Positions 34,401 to 46,400 of a stretch of DNA of 64,000 bases are shown one piece after another. The DNA is taken from NCBI GenBank assembly GCA_900169235.1, contig FWCC01000174.1, positions 1-64,000 on the forward strand, given 5' to 3'. The notes beneath the pieces are model-generated. The model made no database searches, was not told the DNA's origin, and saw only the letters and a program-made list of their open reading frames with translations. This stretch comes from Zarea fungicola. Its lineage: Eukaryota; Ascomycota; Sordariomycetes; Hypocreales; Cordycipitaceae. Position numbers and translations under genes: made by a program. Each line of letters begins with the position of its first letter. The stretch's first letter is position 1.

Positions 34401-37400
34401 CAGTGAGCCACCATCGTAGAGTGCATGGTGGATTGTCCACACAAGCTGTCTTCCGGGTTTCTTCTCACTTTCAACAATGGCAAGACGGCAAAGGGGGGCA
34501 CCGAGACCCATGTGCTCTGACTTGTCTTGGGCGAGGTACTTCGACAAATCTGTTGAACGTCGCCATTGAAGCTTTTCGTCAATGACAACCTGAACAAGGC
34601 CATGAGAGCTATGTTGCACTATTCTAGTACGCAGTATGGGAGTTGATCGGATCATATCATCCCATGCTCTCGTCAGTGTAGCCATATTCACTGCAGCTGG
34701 CATTTCGAGAATGGCTTGCATAACATAACCAGCCGCATTCTTGGCAGTGAGAGATAGTAGACCCTCCTGGAGCGGTGTGCAAGGGTACGAATCTTGCACG
34801 GCGGGAACATGGACTTTACAAAGAATCGCGAGTTCCTTGCGTAGCTCCTCCTTCTGGTCTTGCTCACATAAAAGCTCGAAAGGTGCAAGCATTACAGCAG
34901 TAGTAGTATCGGCAGGTGATAGGATGACCGCTTGCTTGCTGAGGACTGGCTGCGCGAACACATCTGCCACCGTCAGAAACAGCTCGACCTTTCGAGCCTC
35001 TGCAACAAGCTTCATGGCGCCAACTGAATCACCGCCAAGAATGAAGAAATTATCATCAATGCTGATAGATTCAGGCTCGACTTTCAGGATAATAGCCCAA
35101 AGCTCTTGTAACCTCCTCTCAAAAACAGTCTCTGGTTGACGCTTTTCCTTGTTGGTCTCTCCACGTAGCGCCACCATTTGATCCCGAGAGATAGAGGCTC
35201 CGATTTGACGCAACTGCTTCCTATCTGTCTTGCCGGATGGTGTTTGGGGCATAGTGGAGATGCGGAAATAGACAGAGGGGACCATGTAGGAAGGAAGTCG
35301 CGAGAGCAGCTCATCGCGAACATGATCACGCACGGCAAGGTAGTCTAGGCCGCTGAAGATTTCCAAAACAGACTTGAAATTGGCCTCGTGTTCTCCAATC
35401 AGCGCTGCGGTCCCGGGCGTCGGTGCAAGAAAGACCGCTAGCATGGACTTCTCCTTTTCATCATCAGGCGCAATAACGTCGACCACCACCTGTCCTGGAT
35501 AGACTAGACACTCGCGAAGGTGATGCTCGATTTCACCTAGCTCAATACGCTGACCGCGAATCTTTATCTGTGTATCCTTGCGGCCAATGAAAGCCAGGCT
35601 CCCATCTTTGTTGTACTTGACGAGGTCTCCAGTTTTGTAGAGGCGACCGCGACGACCAGTGTGCCCAAGAGCACCTTGTAGTAACCATGCAGGATCCTCA
35701 ATAAAAGCTTCGGCAGTCTTTTCAAAATTATGCAAGTATCCTTGCGCCAATGAGGGACCTTCAAGAAGGAGCTCACCTACAACTCCACTGGGAACAAGTT
35801 TGGAATGATCATCGGGATCAACAACCCACGTCAAAACGCCAGATGCTCTTCCGATTCCAGTAGCAGCCATTGGCGTAAGTGCCTCCAGATTGATGGTGCT
35901 AATTGGAGTGCATTCTGCTGGGCCATACGTATTAATAATTGTAAATTTGCCCCATAGATTCTCCAAATCGGTGGCATTGACAGCTTCTCCAAGCAAAATC
36001 AGGGTCCTTAAATCAGGGATCATCTCAGGCTTGAGAAGTCGGGCAACAGTGGCTGTGAGATTGACCATCGTCGCTCGCATCTTTTTCATTGAACCGTTGA
36101 TATTATTTTTGCGGTCATCATCTGAAGGGATGCACAAACAAGCTCCAACAGCGAGGGTTGTCATTACATTATGAACCGCGACGTCAAAACTGTAAGAGGC
36201 AAAGTCAAAGACGCGTGAAGTTGAGCTGAACCCAAGCAGTTCAGCCTGGTATTGGAGGGCTGTGGCGAAACTTTCATGGCTGATGACGATGCCCTTGGGC
36301 TTTCCGGTACTGCCCGACGTAAAGCAAACGTACATTGCCTGACTAGAGTGGTGTTCCGTAGGTGGATTTTCATGTCGCGAGTCCCAGGTCTTTACAGTAT
36401 CTAAGTCGATGATTTGGACGTTTGTGCTTGGGAGCGAGCAAAGATGGGCTTTGCTGCGTGAAGAGCAAATAACATTCGCGCGACACTCTTGAATGACAGC
36501 ATGGAGTCGCGCCTCTGGGAGGCCCATATCCAAAAGTGCAAATGCACCACCGGCTTTCAGAACTCCAACAACTGCTACAACAGTCCACATGGATTTTTCG
36601 AAGAACAGCGGTACGACAACGCCGGGCTTGACACCCAGGCACCATAAGTGATGAGCCAATTGGCTAGAGAGTCCATCGAGTTCGCCATATGTTAGGTCGC
36701 CATCCCAGGCACAAACAGCTTGAGCTTCAGGATTTGTGCTGGCATTTTTACTGATTATATGGTGAAGACACTCTGGGGATAGCTTAGGCAGTACTGGACA
36801 ACGGTTCCAGATGATTGTCTTGTCAGAAGGTGTAAGGCAGTCAATGTCATTGACCAGTTGAGACGCTGGCGCCCGTAGAAGACTTTGGAAAACAATATCG
36901 AACTGTTCTAAGATGCTCTCTACGACATCTTGATCCAGGACCGCCGTATCGACGCTTGCTTTGACGAGAATCTTGTCACTGCGAAGCAGACAGTCCAATG
37001 TAAGTGCGTAGTTCGTAAAGCCATCTTGGGCAGAAGCTGTCCGCCAAGTGCCAATCTCGTTTCGGTAATTAAGCTCATCATCTTCTGGTTGAACCTCGAG
37101 GAATGTTTGGAAGTTGCAGCCACGCCGAGTCGATTTGCTGATGCGGGATATCAAGGGCAGACCAGTTTGCTCATACGCAATCATTTCAGTGGATTGCTCT
37201 TGAATGGTATTGAGGTAAGTCTGCACAGTTTCGTTCTTGTTGATCTGAATGCGAATAGGTACGGCGGCAATTGTTGGACCAACAATGCTCTCGATACCGG
37301 GCACTGGAGCGTTGCGACCAGATACAAGAGCACCGAAGACGACATCCTCAGATCCACTGTGCTGGCTGAGTACTATGCCAACAGCGCCACGAATGACAGT

Positions 37401-40400
37401 GGAAAGGGTAAAGGAAGATTTGTAATCGATCCCTATTTCTCGTTGTAAAAAGGCATTTGGAAGGGGCTCTTGCACTTTAGCTGGCAGTTCGGGATAAGTG
37501 GAAAACTGGCCACCAGAGAGATACTTCTGCCAGAATTGATTTGTCGCATTTGTATCGGCAGAACGTACATGGCGGACAAAAGTACTAAAACCGTGTCCCT
37601 CATAAACGGTCTTACCATGGTATGCAGCGGAAACCAGTTCGATAATAGAATACAGAGCAGTGCCGTCATATATGGCATGATGGATTGTCGAAATAATATA
37701 TTGAGAACCAGTGTCAGAATCATGCACAAGTGCAAGGCGCAGTAAAGGCTCCCCAAGACCCATTGCATTTGATTTATCGAGAGAGAGGTAATCATCCAAG
37801 TTGTCGCTCTCATGGAACTGCACTGTAGTCTTCATAACACACTGAACAAGTCCAAGCTCACAGTGCTGAGCAACCCAGGTTCGAAGCGTAGGTGTTGAAC
37901 CAACCACTTTTGCCCATGCGGACTTCAATCTATCAATGCTAATATCGGTGGAAATCTCAGTGACAATTTGAAGAACATAGTCACCCTCTCGCTTCAGTCC
38001 TAGCGAGAGAAGTCCCTCCTGAAGTGGCGTGCAGGGGTAAGCATCCTGAATAACACTGGCGTCGACATGACAAATATCTGCCAATTCTTGTCGGATAAGA
38101 TCTGTTCGGTCTTCATCCGCCAACAGGGTGAACGGTGCAATGACCTCACTCAATTCTTGAACAAGTGTCGTTAAGTCTTTAGCTTGAAGTTCGAGTGAGG
38201 GCTGTCGAAATATATCGGCAACCGTCAAAACAATGCCGACGCGGCGAGCAGCACCAACAAGCTTCATGGCAGCGACGGAATCACCGCCCAATCTGAAGAA
38301 ACTATCATCCAAGCCAATCTTGCTCGCTTCTAGGTTTAAAACCTGCGACCAAAGCTGCCTCATCTGTTTCTCGGACTTGGATTGAGGTTGACGAGTCTGC
38401 ATCTCGGCTAGTGATCGTATTTCATTCAACTGGGGCTGGAGTAGTTCGGAGGCAAAGATACGCAGTCTTCGTCGGTCTGTTTTACCCGAAACAGTAAGCG
38501 GGAGCTTTGTGATAGGCACTAGTAGTGAGGGGACCATAAAGTAAGGCAAAACCTTTTCAAGGTGTGACTGGATATTCTGGATGATCTCACTGGCTTTCAA
38601 AATACCAGCATGCTCAGGAGAAAAGGAGCCGTTTGTGTTCTCCAGACCATCAAGGACAAGGAAGCAAACGAGCTCAGGACCTTTCGAATCACCGATGCGA
38701 GCAAGTTCGACGGCCACTTCCTTGACTTCGGGGTTGGCCCATCGTGCTTGGTACTCAATTTCACCGGTCTCAATGCGTTGGCCTCGTAGCTTGACTTGGG
38801 TATCTTTCCTTCCGAGTAGCTCCAGAGAACCATTTTCTCGAAACACACCGAGATCGCCAGTCTTGTAAAATCTAGAGGCAGTGTTGCGTGGACCGAATTC
38901 AAGCCTCCAAGAGGGAGGCTGAATGAATGTGAGAGCAGACTTCTCAGGGTTCCCCATATATTCTCTTGCAATAACCACACCTTCCATCAGGATCTCTCCA
39001 GGAACACCAACTGGCATAAGCTGGTTGGAGTTTTTAGCATTGACGATCCAGTATCGAGCAGTAGTTGGATTTCCGACGTGAGTGTTTGTAGAAGAAGAAC
39101 TCAACAAGGCCGACGACACGACTGCAGAAGTCTCGGCACTGCCATAGGTCTGCCTAAGATCAACTGAAGCAGCCCAATCCTTGATCTGAGAAGAGCGAAC
39201 GGCTTCACCGCCAACGCAAATCGTCTTCAGTGTCGGTACTTGTGTTGGACTCATGTATGCTAGAACCGTGGAAGTCAAAAAAGCCCAATTGGCTCCCAAC
39301 TCTTGAATTGCGCCTGGTAGTTTGGCAGGGCTGCGCTGCTCATCTGAAAGAATGCAAACACACCCACCATAGATAAGAACCATGAGCATTTCCATAATAG
39401 CACCCGCGAAGTTGTATGAGCCAAACTGAAGCGATCGTGTACTGGAGCTCATGTTCATGACTGAGCCATGTCCGAGAGCTGCGGAGCAGTATGAACGGTG
39501 CTCGATAATTGCACCTTTTGGTTCTCCGGTGCTTCCCGATGTGAAAATGATGTAAGCGGCGTTCTCGGGGTTAGATACAATGTCGACAAAAAGCGGCTCA
39601 ATCAAATCGATCTGCAGAGATGCCATGAAGTCTTGGTTCAGAGTGACAACATTGGCAACGAGAGACGCGAATCGCCTAGTGTTTGTTGTGGAGGTGATGG
39701 CGACTCTGGCATTTACAACTCCGGAAATCTTTTGCACACGCGCATCTGGTAGACTAGGATCCAGTAGAATGAACGCACCGCCCGCCTTGAGAACAGCGAG
39801 CCAGGCCACAACAGTCCACATCGACTTTTCAAAGCACAGTGGCACGACAACTTCTGTAGAAACACCAAGTCCTCTGAGATGCAGCGCGAGATAGTTTGTA
39901 AGCTCATCCAACTTGGAATAGGTCAATTCACCGTCCCATGATTTGACAGCTGGTGCGCCGGGTTGTGATCTCACTTGATCTCCGATAAGCTCGTGGATAC
40001 ACATGTGGACAGAAGGCGCCGCTACTCCGTTCCAAAGACGCAGCTGCATGCGGTCTTTTGGCCCAACCAGCATCATCTGTGATGGTGATGCTTCAGGTTG
40101 CTCAAGTATGGCGTAAATAATACTTGTAAAGGCGTTGCAAATAAACTGTGCCTGTTCCTGGGAAGCAAAATCGGCTTTAAAGATCAGCTGAATTTTCAAG
40201 CCGGTTGTGTTATCATCCGCGGCTACAGAAATATCAAATTCAACCTGATCTTTTACGTCCCGATAACGTAGCTCAAGCCCGCCGTCAGCATGCTGCGTCT
40301 GGTCTGTGTTTCTCTGAAACGAAATTGCCGTGTTGAACAATCCAGCAGCTCCAACACCAAGTGCACGATGAATATCGATCAAGGGCAGTGTTTGATGAGG

Positions 40401-43400
40401 ATAGCTGTCAATGAACTGCTTCTGAACTCTTTGCATGACATCAATTATACTGTCATCTGCTTCCAAGTCCGCTCGGCATGGAATAATGTTGATTAAAGTA
40501 CCAAATATTTCTTCAACGGCTCGGATAGGAATATTTCGACCAGAAGTAAGCATGCCAAAAGTTGGCGCCGGTTGGTTTGTATACATTTGCAGCACAAGGG
40601 CCCAGGCAGTTTGCACGACAGTGGCAGTGCTGACCTCCCACTGAGCACAGAACTTGTGTATTTCGGCGGTATCAATGGGTTCGAGATCGACAGTAAAACT
40701 CTCCATCAAATTCGAGACATCCTTCGAGGGCGTCGAGATTAAACAGGGCTCTGCCCCTTGAAGTTGACGCATCCAGAATGCAAGATCGGCTTCAGCAGAC
40801 TGAGCAGAGACAAATTTGATGAAGTCAACATAAGCAGGGCCGTTCAAATCCAACTTGTTGTTGTATGCCAGCCTGAGATCGCGAAGGAGAATATTGAAAA
40901 CCGAGTAGCCATCCGTTATTGCGTGGTTAATCTCAAGCGTGAGGAACGCATTTTCAGCGTCGACTTGGTACAGCGAGAGATGATGTTGAAGGCCGCTTGG
41001 AGAGTAGCTCACTGAGATGGCGCTGTCGTTATGCGATTCTGAGTACGTAGTAGCGCGTTCCATTTGGCTCAGGATGGAGATACTTGGCTCTGGGTCCCGT
41101 AAAATAATTTGCGTAGTTCCCTTGGCCCCTGGAACATTTTCTAGAAGCACAGCACGGAGCAGAGAATGGCGCCTGACAACCGCGCGCCATGCTTGTTCCA
41201 ATCGGAACATGTCAATAGACCCGTCATCTTTACTAACAAAGCATTCGATGTTGAGTACGGTCCTGTAGTTTTCTGGATCTTTGCCTTGGGAGACTAATAT
41301 GCCCTCTTGCATAGCGGAGCAAGGATACATGTCTTCAATATCCTCCGGGCCATCAATGTCCAACAACGGTAAAATATTTTCCCTAAATTCACCAAGATTC
41401 TCATATGATGTGAAGACAAGAGGATAGTCTGCCAGGGTCCATTCCCGAGATTTGTTTTGCAGATGAAATGGTAGCTCGCTCAGTGTCTTCTCGAAGCATT
41501 GAATCCAGGCGGATATCTGACCTTGGCGATTTGATGTCCTTGGGTATGAAATTGAAAACGTCAGTTTTCCATGATCAGCTTGACATGCAACCTCAAAGAT
41601 ACAAAATCGGCGAAGCTTAGACCAAGAGGATGCCTCTGACCCGGCGGGGATGTTGGCAGCCATGAACAGGGAATCAGAACGCTCTAGCTGCTGGTAGGAT
41701 CCTGCGTAGTTGAAAAGCACCTCGACTGGATAATCTTTGACGTGAAGCTGTGCACTCTCTCTGGTGGCAAATTTGGATGTAAAGTACTCCCAACCATTTT
41801 TTGGTACACCCTTGGTCGCATCTTTGACCATGCGAATTGTGTCAAATAGGGAGCTCCTTGCGTCCGCGTCGGTCACAACAGGGTACATTGCTGTAAACCA
41901 ACCAACAGTTCGAGAAATGTCAAAGGCCTCATCCCAAGTCTCTCGACCATGTCCCTCAGTAAACACTGAAGGGCCGGTGCGATCAGAGAAGCTTGCAATG
42001 AAGGAATATTTAAGAGCTGATATCATCAAATCCGCAGGCCTTGTGCCAAAAGTGTCATTGCATGAGCCAAGTATTGCATTACTGGTATCTTGGTCAATGG
42101 AAAACTGTTGTGTCAAAGTAGCACCTTCAACGTTCTCTACGGCAGAAACTTTCCAGTATTCAAGAGCGTTTGGGGGAACTGTGATATGATTGACCAAGTT
42201 CGTTGTCGCATGGCGTTCCTGAGCTGTCACCCAAGCTTGAAACGGCATCTGTGGAGGAGGGAGATCGGTCTTTCCAATCTGAATGGTATCTTCGATTTCT
42301 TTCAGCAGAATTCGCCAAGAAACCAGGTCAATGACGAAATGGTGAATGGCAATGAATAAGTGCTGGGAATCCTCGCGGTCAAGTAGGAGTGCCGATGTCA
42401 AAGGCCCCTCTTCAATGTTGATCAAATCTCGAGACTGACGGATTCTTTTGGCGAGTTCCTTCTGGCATAGATTGGAACTGTCAATCTGACCGATATGAAT
42501 TGATCCAGATACATCATTGGTGATGCGCTGCGTCCACTGCCCAGAGGAGCTTCGTTCAAACCGAGCTCGTAGCATAGAATGCCGCGATACGACGGCTTCG
42601 ATGGCTCGCGAGAGTACCTTCAGTGAAACGGTGGATCTTAGCTGCAGAAAGAAATATTGATCGAAGCATTGACCAGGCTCCGGCTCCAGTTGCGAATACA
42701 GGTGCTGGATTGGACTTAGATTGAACGGACGCTGGAGATGGTCGACAGTAGCCACTTGAGACACGCTGGAAGATCCCACTCGGGATAGGAGGATGGACGC
42801 AAGCCTTGAAACGGTCTTTTGTTGGAGAATTTCGGAGGTTGAAATATTTCCGATCGAGGCTCTTGCCAGAGCAGAGAGCTGCATCGCTGTAATCGAATCA
42901 CCACCGACGTGAAAGAAACTGTCATCAATGCCGATGCTATCAGCCTCAATATTCAGTACCTGTGCCCACAGCTGTCGCAAACGATTTTCAGTCTCGTTTT
43001 GTGGCTGCCGTTTGTTGGCACCGGGCTGGGATTGGACTTTGGCGAAGTGCACAGCGGAAATGGAGGTTCCGATACTTCGCAGAGCCTTTCGATTTGTTTT
43101 CCCAGATGGCATCAGCGGCATTTGGTCCAGAAGTAGGAACACAGTCGGAACCATGTATCGAGGCAGCTTCTGTGACAAATCTCCTTCAATACTTGAGCTG
43201 ATTCGAACAGTATTAATACCCGGACCAACTTCTGACAGTATTTGCATCTTACTCTTCTCATTTTCGTGTAGTGTGAAGAATGCGGCCAGCGTTGCCTTTT
43301 CTTTCTTTCCCTCAGGCTCAATGATTTCAGCCACGATCTGCGTCATAGACGGGACACAGGCGCGTATTTGGAACTCGACCTCGGACAGTTCAAGGCGCTG

Positions 43401-46400
43401 TCCTCGAATTTTTACTTGGGTGTCTTTGCGTCCAATGTAACTGATCGTTCCATCATCGTTCTGTCTGACCAGATCTCCAGTTTTGTAAAGTCGGCCATGG
43501 CGAGATCCTTGGACCATCCAATTGGGGTCTTCAATGAAGGCAGACGAGGTTTTCTCCAAGTTGTTCAGGTAGCCTCTAGCCAAAATATTTCCCTCCAAAA
43601 GAAGCTCACCAATGGCACCAAGTGGTACGAGCCTGTTGTAGTCGAACTGATCCGCAACCCAGGTATTACAACCAACTGACGTTCCAATACTGCCAGTGAG
43701 AGTTGTCTTACTATCGTAGAGCCCTATAACGGAAGTCACTGCGCATTCGGTAGGACCATAGGCATTGATGAGCTTTGGAAGGCTGTCCCAACGGTCATAA
43801 TCGCTTTGTCTGACAGCCTCTCCGCCGAATATGAGAGTTTGAAGAGTTGGAACATCTTCAGGGGGGAGCATACGTGCGACCGTCGGTGTGAGTAGAGTAG
43901 AATTCACCTTCATTTTCGTGATGGCACCGGCAAGATCGCCCAGACGATCGCTTTCTGATAACACACAAACACACCCGCCATGGATCAAAGTTGTGATAAT
44001 CTCGATGATGGACGCATCAAATGTGTAGGATGAAAATTGGAGCATTCTAGTGTCGTTATTGAAGAAGAATCGCGCGCCGTGGTAAGTACAGCTTGTAGCA
44101 ACAGCCCTGTGTTCCAAGACAACACCCTTGGGCTGCCCAGTGCTGCCTGAAGTGAAAATGATATAAGCAGTTCCGCGAGGTGACACTTCAGGATTTCGGC
44201 GCTGCTCGATGAATGACGGTAACTTGGAAATGCTTTCCCGACTAACTACAAAAGGTTTGCAATGTGTAGGCAGGGAAATTGTCTCGTTGCCAGCAGATGC
44301 AAGCACAACGGTTGCCTTTGTCTCTTGCAAGATATACAAACGACGGTCTTCTGCCTCTGATGCATGGAGTGGCAAGAAAGCACCACCTGCTTTGAGAACA
44401 CCTAGCATGGCGACAACGGCCCAGGACGATTTCTCGAAGAAGAGAGGCACAGCAACTTCAGGCCCAACACCAAGTCCAATGAGATGGCTGGCGAGCCTAC
44501 TTGACAGGGTTTCAAGTTCTTGGTATGTAAAACTCTCATCCCATCCATGCACCGCCTGTGCATCTGGCCTTAGAAAGGATTGGTCGGAGATCAAGTCATG
44601 AATACATCGTTCAATAGACTCAGGCACAGTTGCGTTCCAATTCCAAATTGTGCTCTTGTCGTGAGTTGTTATGGCATCGATGTCTTGAACTAACTGACCG
44701 GGCGAGGCATTTGAAAGCTGGCTAGCGATAGTAGCGAGATGCTGCAGGACCCTCTCCATTCTCGAATCCGAAACAATTGCTCGGTTGTAGGCGGCACGTA
44801 GAGACACTCCTCCGGTTCGCAAGAGACATTCCAAAGTAATGGGATATGTTGTGAATTCTTCTGTCGACGGCTTTTGCCATTTTCCAAAGAGAACGTCGTC
44901 TTTCAGGTCATTTTCTTCAGGCTGGACAACGAGCAACGTGTGGAAACCGCAGGCAGCACTGCAATCATCTCCCATCTTCGCAATGCTTTGTAAACCAGTC
45001 TGCTCGTGTGGCATCATCTGCGCAGATTGGCGTTGCAGAAGCTTCAAGAGACTCTGAATGGTTTGATCGCGCTGCATGAGACAACGTATTGGAACTGTGG
45101 CAATTGTCGGGCCGACAATTTGGTCAATATTAGGAACAGGCACATTTCGTCCAGAAAGAGTAGCTCCAAAAACGACGTCCATTGACCCAGTATATTGACT
45201 GATCAGGACTGCCAATGAAGCTCGAAGAAGTGTCGACATTGTGATATCAGCGGGGGCTTTGATTGTCATTTCGGTCTTCATAGAAGCCATATCGACGGCG
45301 GGTAGAGATTGAGGAATAGATGGGAAGGATGTGAGCTCGCCATCGGCGCAATAGGACTTCCAGTACGCTTCTGCATCGTCCTTTTCTAGCATCGCAATAT
45401 GCTTGGCAAAATTACTAAATGGAACTGTAGAACGGATTGAAATCTTCGTGGTAGCTCCAATATATTGCCGGTAAAAGGATCCTGCGATGTCGAGCACGAG
45501 CGGCAGGGACCAACCATCATAGAGCGCATGGTGAATTGTCAGAACAAAGTAGCGGCAACCCACTTCTTCCTCTATTAAACCGAAGCGGCATAAGGATGAT
45601 CCAGGCTCCATAGCAGTAGATCTTTCACTCGTAAGATAACTTTGCAGGGATGAAGCTACCGTCCACTTTATCTCTGCGCTGGTGACCAGTTGAACTGGCC
45701 CAGAGACTGGGTGGTGAACAAGTCTAGTCCGAATTATAGGCAGTGACCGCGCAGTGTCATTCCAAGCGTTCTGAAAGGCCTTTATGTCGATGTTCTCGTT
45801 CAGAGTGAGCACCGCTCTCAGCGTATAGTCTGTGCTTCCAGATGCAGTCGCGGACAAGAGACCCTGCTGAAGAGCAGTGCTGGGGTAGGCATCTTCAATG
45901 AGGGAGGCATCAAGATCTGTGCACAGCGCTGCCAGTTCTTCTCGAAGTGTGGCTTCTGGCATGGCAATAGACAGGAGCTCAAATGGAAGGAGAGTAGTTT
46001 CCCCAGTGGCATCAACGGCGCGGAGAAGCTGGGCCAACATTCCCAGCAGCGGGTTGTCAAAAACCTCTGCGACACTGAGGTCCAAAGCGTACTTTCGTAG
46101 CTCGGACACCAATTTCATCGCCGCCACTGAGTCACCGCCAAGAAGAAAGAAGCTGTCATTAAGACCAATTGCGTCGGCATCAATACCTATAACTTGTGAC
46201 CACAACTTGCACATGAGTCGCTCATTTGAGGTATTCGGTTCTCGTTTCTCGGTTTGGCCATCAGCTTGAAGGTTTGCAATTTGCTGACTGGTCAACTCTT
46301 CTCCAATTTCGCGAAGCCTCTTCCGGTCGGTCTTGCCAGACGGGGTCTGCGGTATTTCGTCCATCCAAAAATAAATCGAGGGCAGCATATAGCCGGGCAG

